From Oscillospiraceae bacterium (GTDB lineage Bacteria > Bacillota > Clostridia > Oscillospirales > Ruminococcaceae): a stretch of 64,000 bases of DNA. The notes beneath the pieces are model-generated. The model was given only the letters and a program-made list of their open reading frames with translations, made no database searches and had not been told where the DNA came from. The translations under genes were made by a program, and so were the position numbers. Positions 15,859 through 24,427 of the stretch are shown here, piece after piece; within the stretch, counting starts at the first letter, position 1, and each line of letters opens with the position of its first letter. The DNA lies in NCBI GenBank assembly GCA_015067315.1, contig SVMR01000004.1, positions 1-64,000 of the forward strand. The letters run 5' to 3'.

Positions 15859-16917
15859 ATGGCTTTTTATGATGAGCAAAACCGTTTTCAAAACGAACCT
15901 CCCCGGGAAACGGTTTATCATACCGGAAACGGTTTTTATAATCCATACGTTGAACCGCTTTGGAAAAAAGAACGCAGAAAAATCCGCGGTTCCGGAAACG
16001 GAATCGGTCTTGCGTCAATCGGATACATTGCCCTTGCGCTTTTGCTCGGAACGGTTTATTCCATTATCATAGCCTTTATCTTTCCCGCTTCCAGCATCCA
16101 CGGGGAAATTTACGTCACCGAAACGGTTGAATGGCTTTTCAATCTTTTTTCCTATATTTTCACCCTTCTTATCCCGTTCCTGATTTATGCGCTTTGCATC
16201 AAAATTCCGGCGAAGGTTGCTTTTCCTTTCCGCAGGGCAAAATTCGACCTTACTCTCGGCGGAATTTTCATAAGCCTCGGAGTTGGGGTAATCGCTTCCT
16301 ATGCGACAAGCGGACTTCAGATCGTTCTTGAATTTTTCGGAATCGGAATCACAATGCCGGAATATGAAATTCCGGAAACCCTTCCGGCCTTCATAATCTA
16401 TTGTCTTTCCCTGACCGTTCTTCCGGCTTTTATTGAAGAAATTATTTTCCGCGGAATCGTAATGCAGAGTCTTCGCCGCTTCGGCGATATTTTTGCCCTT
16501 GTTGCCTCTTCCCTTATTTTCGGAATTTTCCATCTGAATCTGATCCAGATGCCCTATGCTTTCATCCTTGGACTTTGCATCGGATATTTCGTTATGAGAA
16601 CCGGTTCCCTTTGGGTCGCGGTTATAATCCATCTTGTCAACAACAGCGTTGCCGTTGTTTTTGAGGTTTTAAGCCCGCAGATGTCCGATGAAGTCTGGTA
16701 TATTTCAAACCTTGGGTATAATCTTGTCTGTATTATACTTTCCGTAATTGCTTTTATTGCAATTCTGATGAAATATAAGGATATGTTCCGATTTGAACCG
16801 AGCAGAACAATTCTTTCCCCCGGAAAAAAAGCTCTTTATTTCATCACTTCCCCCGCAATGATTATCGCGGTTATAATCGCGTTTCTTATGACCCTTCCCT
16901 ATGTCTATATTATGTGA
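15859..16917 (+). CDS. CPBP-family intramembrane metalloprotease
   Basis: A 352-residue membrane protein with about eight hydrophobic segments from residue 50 onward, after a polar N-terminus. The three CPBP/Abi motifs are visible: EE...R (AFIEEIIFRGIVMQSL), F...H (FGIFHLNLIQMPYA) and H...N (IIHLVNNSVAV). Relatives act as prenyl-protein-type proteases or in bacteriocin self-immunity; no bacteriocin gene is adjacent. Start 15859 is preferred over the ATG at 15853 because GGAGG would sit only two bases from the latter. tadA follows after 15 bases. Confidence 0.88.
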   Translation: MAFYDEQNRFQNEPPRETVYHTGNGFYNPYVEPLWKKERRKIRGSGNGIGLASIGYIALALLLGTVYSIIIAFIFPASSIHGEIYVTETVEWLFNLFSYIFTLLIPFLIYALCIKIPAKVAFPFRRAKFDLTLGGIFISLGVGVIASYATSGLQIVLEFFGIGITMPEYEIPETLPAFIIYCLSLTVLPAFIEEIIFRGIVMQSLRRFGDIFALVASSLIFGIFHLNLIQMPYAFILGLCIGYFVMRTGSLWVAVIIHLVNNSVAVVFEVLSPQMSDEVWYISNLGYNLVCIILSVIAFIAILMKYKDMFRFEPSRTILSPGKKALYFITSPAMIIAVIIAFLMTLPYVYIM

Positions 16918-16932
16918 CGGGAGGTTTTTCGG

Positions 16933-17406
16933 ATGACCGATGAAGAATATATGCAGGAAGCGCTTGTTCTTGCAAGAAAAGCTTTTGAAATGGGCGAAGT
17001 TCCGGTCGGCGCCGTTGCCGTTTGGGACGGAAAAATTGTCGGGAGAGGAATGAACCTCCGCGAAACGGACAAAAACTCCCTCCGCCATGCGGAAATAATG
17101 GCAATTGACGAAGCCTGCAAAAATCTCGGCGGCTGGCGGCTTTGGAAATGTGACCTTTACGTAACCCTTGAACCCTGCCCGATGTGCGCCGGAGCAATTA
17201 TAAATTCAAGAATACGCAGAGTCATCTACGGAGCTTCCGACCCGAAGGCGGGTTCCTGCGGAACTCTTGCAAATCTTTTTGAAATTCCCTACAACCACAA
17301 ACCGGAAGTTGTTTCCGGCGTTCTTGAAGAAGAATGTTCCAGAATTTTAAGCGAGTTTTTTTCAAAACTCCGGGATAAAAGAAAAAAGGAAAAACTGCCC
17401 GAATAA
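16933..17406 (+). CDS. tadA: tRNA-specific adenosine-34 deaminase
   Basis: Converts adenosine 34 to inosine in tRNA-Arg(ACG). The 157-residue protein has the zinc deaminase motifs HAEIMAI (around residues 55-61, catalytic Glu) and PCPMCAGAI (around 86-94). GGGAGG precedes the ATG. It follows the CPBP gene closely. The terminator stem begins inside the last codons. A signal-recognition-particle RNA gene, often found beside tadA, was looked for downstream and is not evident. Confidence 0.96.
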   Translation: MTDEEYMQEALVLARKAFEMGEVPVGAVAVWDGKIVGRGMNLRETDKNSLRHAEIMAIDEACKNLGGWRLWKCDLYVTLEPCPMCAGAIINSRIRRVIYGASDPKAGSCGTLANLFEIPYNHKPEVVSGVLEEECSRILSEFFSKLRDKRKKEKLPE

Positions 17407-17420
17407 CCGGGCAGTTTTTT
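17392..17420 (+). terminator. Terminator overlapping the tadA stop
   Basis: CTGCCCG and CGGGCAG around AATAAC, followed by TTTTTT. The left arm lies in the final codons of tadA. Confidence 0.85.
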
Positions 17421-17570
17421 CGTTTTGCCGCCGGTTTTTTCTCCGCTTCCCGAAAAACCTTTCCCGAACATAGAATATTGGGCGACCCTTTTTAAAAAAA
17501 GCGGTCTTTATATAGCGGAGGGGATTTTTTGTTTCCGAAAAATTTCCTCCGCAGTTTCTTTTTTGCAAAA

Positions 17571-18142
17571 AGACCCCCTTGCCTAAAGAAGGCTGTCACG
17601 CTTTTAAGAACAAGTGCGTGACCGGGGGATTCTGTTCAGCCTCCACTATCAGGGGAGGTGGCACCGCAGGTGACGGAAGGGTGGAAATGGTTTTTTCGGA
17701 ACGTCGGGGACGACATTCCCTACCGTAACGCAATGATGTTCATTGAAACAATGTAGGGGCGACCTACCCCAAGGGTACTTCCTCGCACTTCGTGCTCAGG
17801 GCGCTATGCGGTCGCCCGTTTTTTATAAAAAAGGCCCCCTTGCCTAAAGGGGGCTGGATTTTTTAACCGCCTGCGGTTAAAAAAGACTGGGGGATTCTTT
17901 TATAATTTACCGGTATTTTAAAGAGGAATCCCTCCGTCATTTCCTGCGGAAATGCCACCTCCCTTTAACAAGGGAGGCTATTGCCCGACCGGAATCCTTT
18001 TAAAAGAGAACGGATTCTTCGCTTCGCTCAGAATGACATTGACTTGTCATTGCGAGCCTTCGCAGAAGGCGTGGCAATCCGTTTCCCCATTAAAAAAACA
18101 TTTTGCATTATGCACTTTGCATTCTGCATTAAAAAGGGGAAG
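17571..18142. repeat. Mosaic intergenic repeat, locus 3
   Basis: The longest copy. It joins the GTCACGC-CTTAAGAAC-GCGTGAC module, the TATCAGGGGAGGTG module, the GTCGGGGACGAC module, the 66-base GTAGGGGCGACC module, the AACCGC-GCGGTT hairpin and GGGGGATTC modules, a CATTGCGAGCC...GTGGCAATCCG module and the TTTTGCATT...GCATTAAAAA tail. It separates tadA from rpe. The bases between the tadA terminator and this repeat (17421-17570) hold an imperfect GCGGAGG/CCTCCGC hairpin and nothing else recognised. Confidence 0.88.
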
Positions 18143-18245
18143 GCTAATGTCCTCTTTGAAGGCCGGTATTGGCGAAAAAATGAAAACTTTCTGTAAACAA
18201 AGGTTTTTTTGATATTCCGTTATGTCATAAAACCGCCTTCAAAGG

Positions 18246-18274
18246 TTGACCTTTTTTATGGTTTTTGATAAAAT
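18246..18274 (+). promoter_or_regulatory. Promoter of rpe and the Rnf-like operon
   Basis: TTGACC (18246-18251) and TAAAAT (18269-18274) are 17 bases apart, about 90 bases before rpe. No terminator is seen between rpe and the GH-like gene at 22457, so one transcript could cover the six genes. Confidence 0.65.
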
Positions 18275-18363
18275 AAACTGTAAAACTATATTTATATTAA
18301 ATATAATACAATATTTTTGCCGGCTGTTCATGTCCCACGAATTAAAATTAGGAGATGTTTTTT

Positions 18364-19023
18364 ATGAATGAAGTAATTATTGCCCCTTCGATTCTTTCCG
18401 CAGATTTTGCGATTCTCGGCGATGAATGCGCCGCAATGGAAAAAGCAGGCGCGGACCAGCTCCATATCGACGTTATGGACGGACATTTTGTTCCCAACAT
18501 AAGCTACGGCGCACCGATTATGAAAAGTCTCCGCAAGGTTAACGGAATGTTCTTCGATACCCATCTTATGATTTCCGAACCTCTCCGTTATATCGAAGAT
18601 TTTGTTAAAGCGGGCGCGGACAGAATCACCTTCCATCTTGAATCCGAAAACGACCCGATAGAAGTTATTGAAAAGATAAAATCCTTCGGCGTTCTTCCGG
18701 CGATTGCAATAAAACCCGGAACCCCTTTTGAAAAAGTTGTTCCCTATCTTCCGTTTATCGAAATGGTTCTTGTTATGACTGTTGAACCCGGTTTCGGCGG
18801 ACAGAGCTTTATGGCGGATATGATGCCGAAGGTAAAGGCTCTCCGGGAAATCATCGAAAAGGAAGGTCTTTCCGTAAACATCCAGGTTGACGGCGGAATT
18901 GACAAAAACACCATCGGAACCGCCGCCGAAGCAGGCGCGAATATCTTTGTTGCCGGTTCCGCGCTTTTTAAACAGGAAGATTATACAAAAGCGGTTGCGG
19001 AACTTCGCGCCGCGGCAAAATAA
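18364..19023 (+). CDS. rpe: Ribulose-phosphate 3-epimerase
   Basis: Interconverts ribulose 5-phosphate and xylulose 5-phosphate in the pentose phosphate pathway. The TIM-barrel protein of 219 residues has the metal and catalytic motifs APSILSADFA, HIDVMDGHFVPN, THLMI, VMTVEPGFGGQSF and VDGGI. The start at 18364 leaves a proper nine-base gap after AGGAG (18350-18354); the ATG at 18355 touches the AGGAG. rnfC-like begins 24 bases after the stop, so the two appear co-transcribed. Confidence 0.96.
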   Translation: MNEVIIAPSILSADFAILGDECAAMEKAGADQLHIDVMDGHFVPNISYGAPIMKSLRKVNGMFFDTHLMISEPLRYIEDFVKAGADRITFHLESENDPIEVIEKIKSFGVLPAIAIKPGTPFEKVVPYLPFIEMVLVMTVEPGFGGQSFMADMMPKVKALREIIEKEGLSVNIQVDGGIDKNTIGTAAEAGANIFVAGSALFKQEDYTKAVAELRAAAK

Positions 19024-19047
19024 AACCCGATCCATTGGAGGATAAAA

Positions 19048-20094
19048 ATGTCATTTTTTGTAAAAGGCATTCTTCTTGAACAGAAGAAAGAGCCTATGCT
19101 TACCAGAAGCACCCTTGTAATGCGTCAGGAATTTGAATATTTCGACTGCGACTTCGAGGAAACCCCGGTTGAGGAACTTTCCGCGGAACAGATAATCGAA
19201 ATTGCCCGCCTTGCGGAAATTGTTGACGAATGCGACGGAAAAATGCTTTGGGAAAAGCTTGAAAAATCAAATCTCGGCGAAGGCGGAACCCTTATTGTTG
19301 ACGCAATCGACGACGAACCCTATATTTCCAGCCAGATGAGCATCTGCATCCATCAGCCGGAAAAACTTTCTCTTGGAATTGAACTTTGCGAAAAAGTTCT
19401 TTCCCCGAAAAAAACATATATCGCAATGTACCGCCATATCCTTGATTCCAACTTCGGAATCCCCGGAAAAATCGGAAAATATAAAGTTCACAAAATCGGC
19501 GGAAGATATCCCGCGGAAAGCAGGGTTTACCGCCATATCCCGAAGGGCAAAAACTCCGTTATCGTCGGCGCCTGCGCAATGCTTCATCTTGCAAGAGCCG
19601 CGGAAGAAAGCAGAAAGATGACAAGCTGCTTCATAACCGTTGCCGGCGACGTTGTAAAAAACCCCAGGAACGTCGAGGTTCCCGTCGGAACAACCGTTGA
19701 AAAAATTCTTGAACTTTGCGGACTTTCCGAAGAACCGGAAACAATCGTAGTCGGCGGTTCCATGACCGGACGGGCGATTTTTGAACCGGAAAACGAAACC
19801 GTTTCCGCAACAACCCGCGGAGTGATCGCCCTTGCAAGAAGTTACGGTACATACAGCTATACCTGCATCGGCTGCGGAAGGTGCGACCACGCCTGCCCGA
19901 AGGCGCTTTCGGTCTGTTCTCTCCGTAAATTTGCCGAAGCGGGAAAATTCGATATGCTCCATCAATACGATATCGATATGTGCATGGGCTGCGGAGCCTG
20001 CTCCTATGTCTGCCCCGCAAGAATCGACGTTGCCGCTTCGCTTATCAAGGCGAAAAAGCAGATTGAACTTGCGAAGAAGGAGGGTACGTTATGA
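19048..20094 (+). CDS. rnfC: Divergent RnfC-like iron-sulfur subunit
   Basis: Homologue of RnfC, the peripheral NADH-binding subunit of the Rnf ferredoxin:NAD complex, but only 348 residues where RnfC is usually over 430. The biotin/lipoyl-like N-terminal domain (QHIGAPAxP region) is missing. The NADH/FMN-site motif usually read as YPQGGE is here YPAESR (about residues 153-158), without the glycines. A soluble-ligand-binding segment follows (SCFITVAGDVVKNPRN, EVPVGTTVEKILELC). Two [4Fe-4S] motifs are intact: C273, C276, C279, C283 and C312, C315, C318, C322. It overlaps rnfD by four bases. It can carry electrons, but NADH oxidation is doubtful. Confidence 0.85.
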   Translation: MSFFVKGILLEQKKEPMLTRSTLVMRQEFEYFDCDFEETPVEELSAEQIIEIARLAEIVDECDGKMLWEKLEKSNLGEGGTLIVDAIDDEPYISSQMSICIHQPEKLSLGIELCEKVLSPKKTYIAMYRHILDSNFGIPGKIGKYKVHKIGGRYPAESRVYRHIPKGKNSVIVGACAMLHLARAAEESRKMTSCFITVAGDVVKNPRNVEVPVGTTVEKILELCGLSEEPETIVVGGSMTGRAIFEPENETVSATTRGVIALARSYGTYSYTCIGCGRCDHACPKALSVCSLRKFAEAGKFDMLHQYDIDMCMGCGACSYVCPARIDVAASLIKAKKQIELAKKEGTL

Positions 20095-21233
20095 AAGAAA
20101 AACTGATGTTCCAGAACGCGCCCCACGTTCGCCAGAGCGAATCCGTTGTAACAATGATGGCGGACGTTGTTCTTGCCCTTCTTCCGATCTATCTCATGGG
20201 CGTTTTTTATTACGGAACAAGGGCAATTTTCCTCGGAATCTGCGGCGTTATTTCCTGCCTTGCCCTTTCCGCAATCGGTTCGCTTCTTCTCCGCGAAAAA
20301 GCGGTTTTTGATCTTACTCCGATCATAACCGGACTTATAATTCCGCTTCTTCTTCCGGCGAACATCCCCTATTACGTTGTATTCTCCGCCTGCGCGGTTG
20401 CGATTCTTGTTGTAAAATTCCCCTTCGGCGGAACGGGAAACAACCTTTTCAACCCCGCCGCGGTAGGTTTTGCTTCCGCCGCAATCTGCTGGCCGGAAAA
20501 AGTTTTCAGCTATCCGGCAACTATGCAGAATCTTGAAATCTTCGGCGAAGTCACCGCAAAAACCGCCCAGAGCCCCGCTTACAGCCTTTCTCTCGGCGCT
20601 GTTCCGGATTACAATGTCCTCGATATGCTTCTTGGAAGCGCGCCGGGTCCCATGGGCGCGACCAACATTCTTGTTGTTGCCGCCTGCGGAATTTTCCTTA
20701 TCGTCAAAAAAGCCGCAAACTGGATAACCCCTGCTTTTTTCCTTGCACAGTATTCCGTTCTCTGCCTTCTTTTCCCGAGAATCGGAGGTTCCGCTTTCGA
20801 TGCGCTTTGCTATGAACTTTTCAGCGGAATGATAATCTTCGGCGCATTTTTCATGCTCACCGAACCGGTTACCTCCCCGAAGCGCGATTTCGGAAAAATC
20901 CTTGCGGGAATTTCTTCCGCAATCGTTGTTTTCCTTTTCCGCTATTTCGGAAAATTCGAAATGGGATTCGCAAGCGCGCTTATCGTTATGAACGTATTTT
21001 CCCCGATTTTCGATTCCCTTTGTGAAAACGTTCTCCACGTTTACCGCCATAAGGATTCCATAATCGCTTCCTTCAGGAAAAAATCCTCCGAAGAAAAAGC
21101 GGAACCCGAAATTCCCGAAGAATCCCTTCCCGAAGAAACCCTTTCCGAAGATGAAAATCCCGAAGAAACCGAAGAAGAAACCGAAGCTTCCGAAAAAGCG
21201 GAAGAACTTTCCGGAGAGGAGGCGGCAGTATGA
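20091..21233 (+). CDS. rnfD: RnfD-like membrane subunit with covalent-FMN motif
   Basis: Integral membrane subunit of Rnf/Nqr-type complexes, 380 residues with about nine to ten hydrophobic segments. Conserved features are all present: GGTGNNLFNPAAVG (about 113-126), the covalent FMN attachment motif PGPMGAT with Thr191, and LTEPVTSP near 275. This is the best-conserved member of the operon. The last 50 or so residues form a Glu/Pro-rich acidic cytoplasmic tail that RnfD proteins normally lack. In canonical operons rnfG follows; here the stop overlaps the rnfE-like start by four bases and no rnfG is present. RnfD flavinylation normally needs ApbE, which is not in this window. Confidence 0.92.
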   Translation: MKEKLMFQNAPHVRQSESVVTMMADVVLALLPIYLMGVFYYGTRAIFLGICGVISCLALSAIGSLLLREKAVFDLTPIITGLIIPLLLPANIPYYVVFSACAVAILVVKFPFGGTGNNLFNPAAVGFASAAICWPEKVFSYPATMQNLEIFGEVTAKTAQSPAYSLSLGAVPDYNVLDMLLGSAPGPMGATNILVVAACGIFLIVKKAANWITPAFFLAQYSVLCLLFPRIGGSAFDALCYELFSGMIIFGAFFMLTEPVTSPKRDFGKILAGISSAIVVFLFRYFGKFEMGFASALIVMNVFSPIFDSLCENVLHVYRHKDSIIASFRKKSSEEKAEPEIPEESLPEETLSEDENPEETEEETEASEKAEELSGEEAAV

Positions 21234-21853
21234 ACGAAATAAAATCCTCCTTCAAGGAAAATTCCGTCTATCTTTTTTCAAAAAACCCGGTTCTTGTTCT
21301 CGGTCTTGTAATCGGCCAGCTTGCCGCGGGCGTTTCGAATCTTCAGAACGCCGCCGCTCTTTCAATAACCTATTTCTTTGTTGTAACCGGCGTTCTTGTT
21401 TTTGCGTCGCTTGTCGGAAAAAGGCTTCCCGGCTGGCTTAAAGTTGTTGCCTACGCAATAGTCGGTTCCATGATGCTTGTTCCTTCATATTTCATAAGCG
21501 CAGGAATTTCCGCAACGATTTTCGATTCTGTCGGAATATATCCCGCTCTTCTTGCGGTTTCAACCGTTCCTATTGTATATTCCGAAAAAATCGCAGAAAA
21601 CAAAAGTCCCCTTTCCGCGCTTATCAACGGAATCTGCATCGCCTTCGGTTTTGCGGCGACCGCATTCATCCTCGGCGCCGCAAGAGAAATTCTCGGAAGC
21701 GGAAGTCTTTTCGGCTTCCGGCTTTCAAAACCGCTTTTCCCTGCGGCAAAGCTTCCTTTCTGGGGATTCATCTTCCTCGGATTCATGGCTGCTTTTGTTA
21801 ACTTCATCAAAGAATTCATTAAAAAACCGGACGGAGAGGAGGAAGCAGAATGA
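21230..21853 (+). CDS. rnfE: RnfE-like membrane subunit lacking cluster cysteines
   Basis: Rnf/Nqr domain membrane protein of 207 residues with about six helices. In Rnf and Nqr the paired E and A subunits hold a [2Fe-2S] cluster inside the membrane through two cysteines each, in LGLCP-like and TNCA-like motifs. Here the first motif region reads LGLVIGQLAAG (residues 24-34) and the second VSTVPIVYSEK (110-120); neither has cysteine. The only cysteine is at 136 (NGICIAF). It overlaps rnfD and the rnfA-like gene by four bases each. The subunit assignment rests on gene order and general similarity. Confidence 0.8.
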   Translation: MNEIKSSFKENSVYLFSKNPVLVLGLVIGQLAAGVSNLQNAAALSITYFFVVTGVLVFASLVGKRLPGWLKVVAYAIVGSMMLVPSYFISAGISATIFDSVGIYPALLAVSTVPIVYSEKIAENKSPLSALINGICIAFGFAATAFILGAAREILGSGSLFGFRLSKPLFPAAKLPFWGFIFLGFMAAFVNFIKEFIKKPDGEEEAE

Positions 21854-22443
21854 CTTTTATTGTTCAGTTCCTTTCCGCAATGCTCACCGCGCTTTTTATT
21901 GAAAACATTATTTTCACAAGGGCGCTTGGAACAAGCTGGATGTTTTATCTTATAAAAAATCCGAAGGAGCTTTTGAAATATACCGGTCTTTTGATGGTTG
22001 TCACAACCCTTTCCGGACTTCTTGCATATCCTCTCCGCGGATTTGTTTATAACAGCGAATACCGCCATCTTCTTCTCCCCGTGCTCTATATTCTTGCAAT
22101 GGCGGTTGTATATATCGCGGTTTATTTCTTCATTAAATATGCCCTTCCGAAGCAGAAAGAGCTTTTCGGACTGAATCTCGGCGTTGCGGTTTTCAACTGC
22201 GCGACCCTTGGCGGACTTCTTGTTGCATCCAACGAAAGGCTTGACCTTTTAAGCACTCTCGGTTACGGAATCGGAATGAGCCTCGGTTTCGGTTTTGCAA
22301 CGCTCCTTCTCGGTTACGGTCTTACAAGGCTTGAATATTGCCGCGTTCCGAAAATCTTCCGCGGAGTTCCCATTGCGCTTATCTATCTCGGACTTCTTTC
22401 CCTTGCGTTCTATGGTCTTATCGGCCATCAGCTTCCCACATAA
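21850..22443 (+). CDS. rnfA: RnfA-like membrane subunit with one remaining cluster cysteine
   Basis: Rnf/Nqr domain membrane protein of 197 residues with about six helices. The second motif is kept as VFNCATLGG with Cys117, matching TNCAVLG of RnfA. The first is ALGTSW (25-30) where LGICP is expected, so its cysteine is lost. Together with the RnfE-like subunit only one of four expected ligands remains. In canonical operons rnfB follows; here the next gene, 13 bases on, encodes an unrelated anchored GH-like protein. Confidence 0.82.
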   Translation: MTFIVQFLSAMLTALFIENIIFTRALGTSWMFYLIKNPKELLKYTGLLMVVTTLSGLLAYPLRGFVYNSEYRHLLLPVLYILAMAVVYIAVYFFIKYALPKQKELFGLNLGVAVFNCATLGGLLVASNERLDLLSTLGYGIGMSLGFGFATLLLGYGLTRLEYCRVPKIFRGVPIALIYLGLLSLAFYGLIGHQLPT

Positions 22444-22456
22444 AAGGTGATTACTT

Positions 22457-23848
22457 ATGAAAAGATATAAAGTAAGACATTACCGTTCAAGAATCTATAA
22501 TCCCGTTCGGGGAAAAATCATCAAAGGCGTTCTTATCGCAGTGATCGTCGCTTCGCTTTTTGCAATCGGCTGGTTTGCGTACGAACCCCTTATGACCGCA
22601 ATCAACGAAAAAAACAAGGAAATAATCGAACAGGACCCTGTTCCGGAAAAACCCCAGGAACCCGCTTATGAACCTGTTGAAGTTGAATTCCTTGAAAAAG
22701 AAACGGTCGCAGTTGCCGTTCCGGAAGAATTTCTTTATGATTCCACGGAATTTTACGGATTCCTCAAGGCTCTTGACGAAGAAGTTACCGCCGTTGTAAT
22801 CGATATGAAAACAAAAAGCGGAACAATAACATATAATTCCGACCAAGTAAGCGTCCTTGCCGCCGGAGCGGCGCATGAAAATGCCGTTGATCTTGATACA
22901 AGAATCCGCACCGCAAGAAACCTCGGTTTCGATATAATCGCAAGAATCTATGCCTTCGAAGATTCCACAGCGCCCTATAACGCAAACGATATGGCAATCC
23001 GCTATGAATCCGAAGACGGAATCCTTTGGCTCGACGACAGCGTTGATAACGGCGGAAAACCCTGGCTCAACCCATATTCCGATACCGCGCAAAAATATAT
23101 TCTTGACGTTGTGTATGATGCGGTTGACTTTGAGGTTGACGCAATTCTTCTTGAAGGAATCCGCTTCCCGGAAAACGACGGCATGGAATATGCCTATTTC
23201 GGAGTTACCGCGGAAGAAGTTTCCAGAGAGGAGATTCTCCTCCAGTTTGCAAAGCGCATTTATTCTTCCGTTGTAATAACCGATACAAATATCGTGATCG
23301 GATTTGACAGTTATTCTTTTATTTCCGGTTCCGATATTTACGGCGGAAATCCCCTTTCCCTTTCCGCGGACGGTTTTTCCCCGGTAATTGATATCGACGA
23401 TTTCATCGGCAGAAAAATAAGCGACGATTTTTATTTCAAAAAGCTTCCGAAAGATTTAACCGAAGTTTTCGCGAAAATTTACGAATCACTTGGAAACACC
23501 GAAGGACTTGATATGCTTCCCGTTCTTGATTTTGAAGGATTCACAAAAGAGGAAACCGCCGGAATCCTCAGCTTCCTTGAAGAAAAAGGCGCAACAGGTT
23601 ATATCCTTCTTTATAACGAAGCGTATTTCACCGGAATTCCCGAAGAACCGGAAGTTCCCGCCGAACCCGTTAATCCGAACCCGAACCAGCCGGCTGCGCC
23701 TGTTCAGCCGACCCAGCCCGCACAGCCGACACAGCCTGCTCAGCCTTCCGAACCGGAAGAACCGGAAAAGGAACCGGAAATCACCCAGGGCGACGACGGT
23801 TTTGACTGGGTTGATGAAAGCCCCGGCATCAAGGATCTTCTTCCGTAA
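22457..23848 (+). CDS. Membrane-anchored putative glycoside-hydrolase-like protein (DUF4015 type)
   Basis: A 463-residue protein with a basic N-terminus, one membrane anchor (about 24-46) and an extracellular TIM-barrel-like domain (about 75-390) resembling the putative glycoside hydrolase family DUF4015: AVVIDMKTKSGTITY, DLDTRIRTARNLGFDIIARIYAF, PWLNPYSDTAQKYILDVVYDA, VDAILLEGIRFPENDG. The C-terminal part (about 395-445) is a Pro/Thr/Gln linker with PTQPAQ repeats ending in an acidic tail. Activity is unproven; an Asp/Glu pair typical of the family may be catalytic. It is 13 bases behind the rnfA-like gene and ends the operon at a strong terminator. Confidence 0.75.
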   Translation: MKRYKVRHYRSRIYNPVRGKIIKGVLIAVIVASLFAIGWFAYEPLMTAINEKNKEIIEQDPVPEKPQEPAYEPVEVEFLEKETVAVAVPEEFLYDSTEFYGFLKALDEEVTAVVIDMKTKSGTITYNSDQVSVLAAGAAHENAVDLDTRIRTARNLGFDIIARIYAFEDSTAPYNANDMAIRYESEDGILWLDDSVDNGGKPWLNPYSDTAQKYILDVVYDAVDFEVDAILLEGIRFPENDGMEYAYFGVTAEEVSREEILLQFAKRIYSSVVITDTNIVIGFDSYSFISGSDIYGGNPLSLSADGFSPVIDIDDFIGRKISDDFYFKKLPKDLTEVFAKIYESLGNTEGLDMLPVLDFEGFTKEETAGILSFLEEKGATGYILLYNEAYFTGIPEEPEVPAEPVNPNPNQPAAPVQPTQPAQPTQPAQPSEPEEPEKEPEITQGDDGFDWVDESPGIKDLLP

Positions 23849-23870
23849 AAATTTTAATAAAACAGATATA

Positions 23871-23914
23871 AAAAAGCAGCACATTCCGAAAACGGAATGC
23901 GCTGCTTTTTCTTT
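23871..23914 (+). terminator. Terminator of the rpe-Rnf-GH operon
   Basis: AAGCAGC-A-CATTCCG and CGGAATG-C-GCTGCTT around AAAA, followed by TTTCTTTT. Confidence 0.9.
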
Positions 23915-23931
23915 TAGTATCAATTTTTTGA

Positions 23932-24426
23932 AAAGGCCCCCTTACTTAAAGGGGGCTGTCACGCCTTTAAGAACAGATGCGTGGCTGGGGGATTCTTTTG
24001 AGATTACTGCCCTGTTTTTATCGGAATCAGTTATTTTATGTAGGGCGGGGGCTTGCTCCCGCCGTTTTTAATTGGACAGGGTTTACACCTCATCCGCCAC
24101 TTCGTGACACCTTTTGCTCAGCCGCAAACGGCAACCCCTCTGTCTGCTTCGCAGACATCTCCCCTAACAGGGGAGTCTCCTCAAGAAGAAGGCTACCCTC
24201 CGGGAATCTTTTTGCGGAACGTCGGGGACGACGTTCCCTACGGCGGTGCGGAAGGCTTAAATCACTTTCAATTTATAATTCTGCATTATGCACTTTGCAT
24301 TTTGCATTAAAAAGGAATCCCTCCACCATCTTCGATGGTCCCCCTCCCTTTAGACAAGGGAGGCTAACACCCTCCGGGTTCTTTTTTTGGCGGGCGACCA
24401 CATAGGGTCGCCCCTACGGAGTTCTA
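23932..24426. repeat. Mosaic intergenic repeat, locus 4
   Basis: Holds the GTCACGC...GCGTG module, AATTGGACAGGG, the GTCGGGGACGAC module, the TTCTGCATT...GCATTAAAAA tail, a CCCTCCCTTTAGACAAGGGAGG hairpin-like module and the GGGCGACCACATAGGGTCGCCC module. It lies between converging genes. The histidine kinase has no separate terminator, so these hairpins may end its transcript. Confidence 0.86.
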
Positions 24427-24427
24427 A

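Noticed and set aside
17421..17570. Signal-recognition-particle RNA next to tadA
   Set aside because: No conserved GGTGG/GGAAGCAGC-like loop sequence and no suitable long hairpin; only a short imperfect GCGGAGG stem is present.
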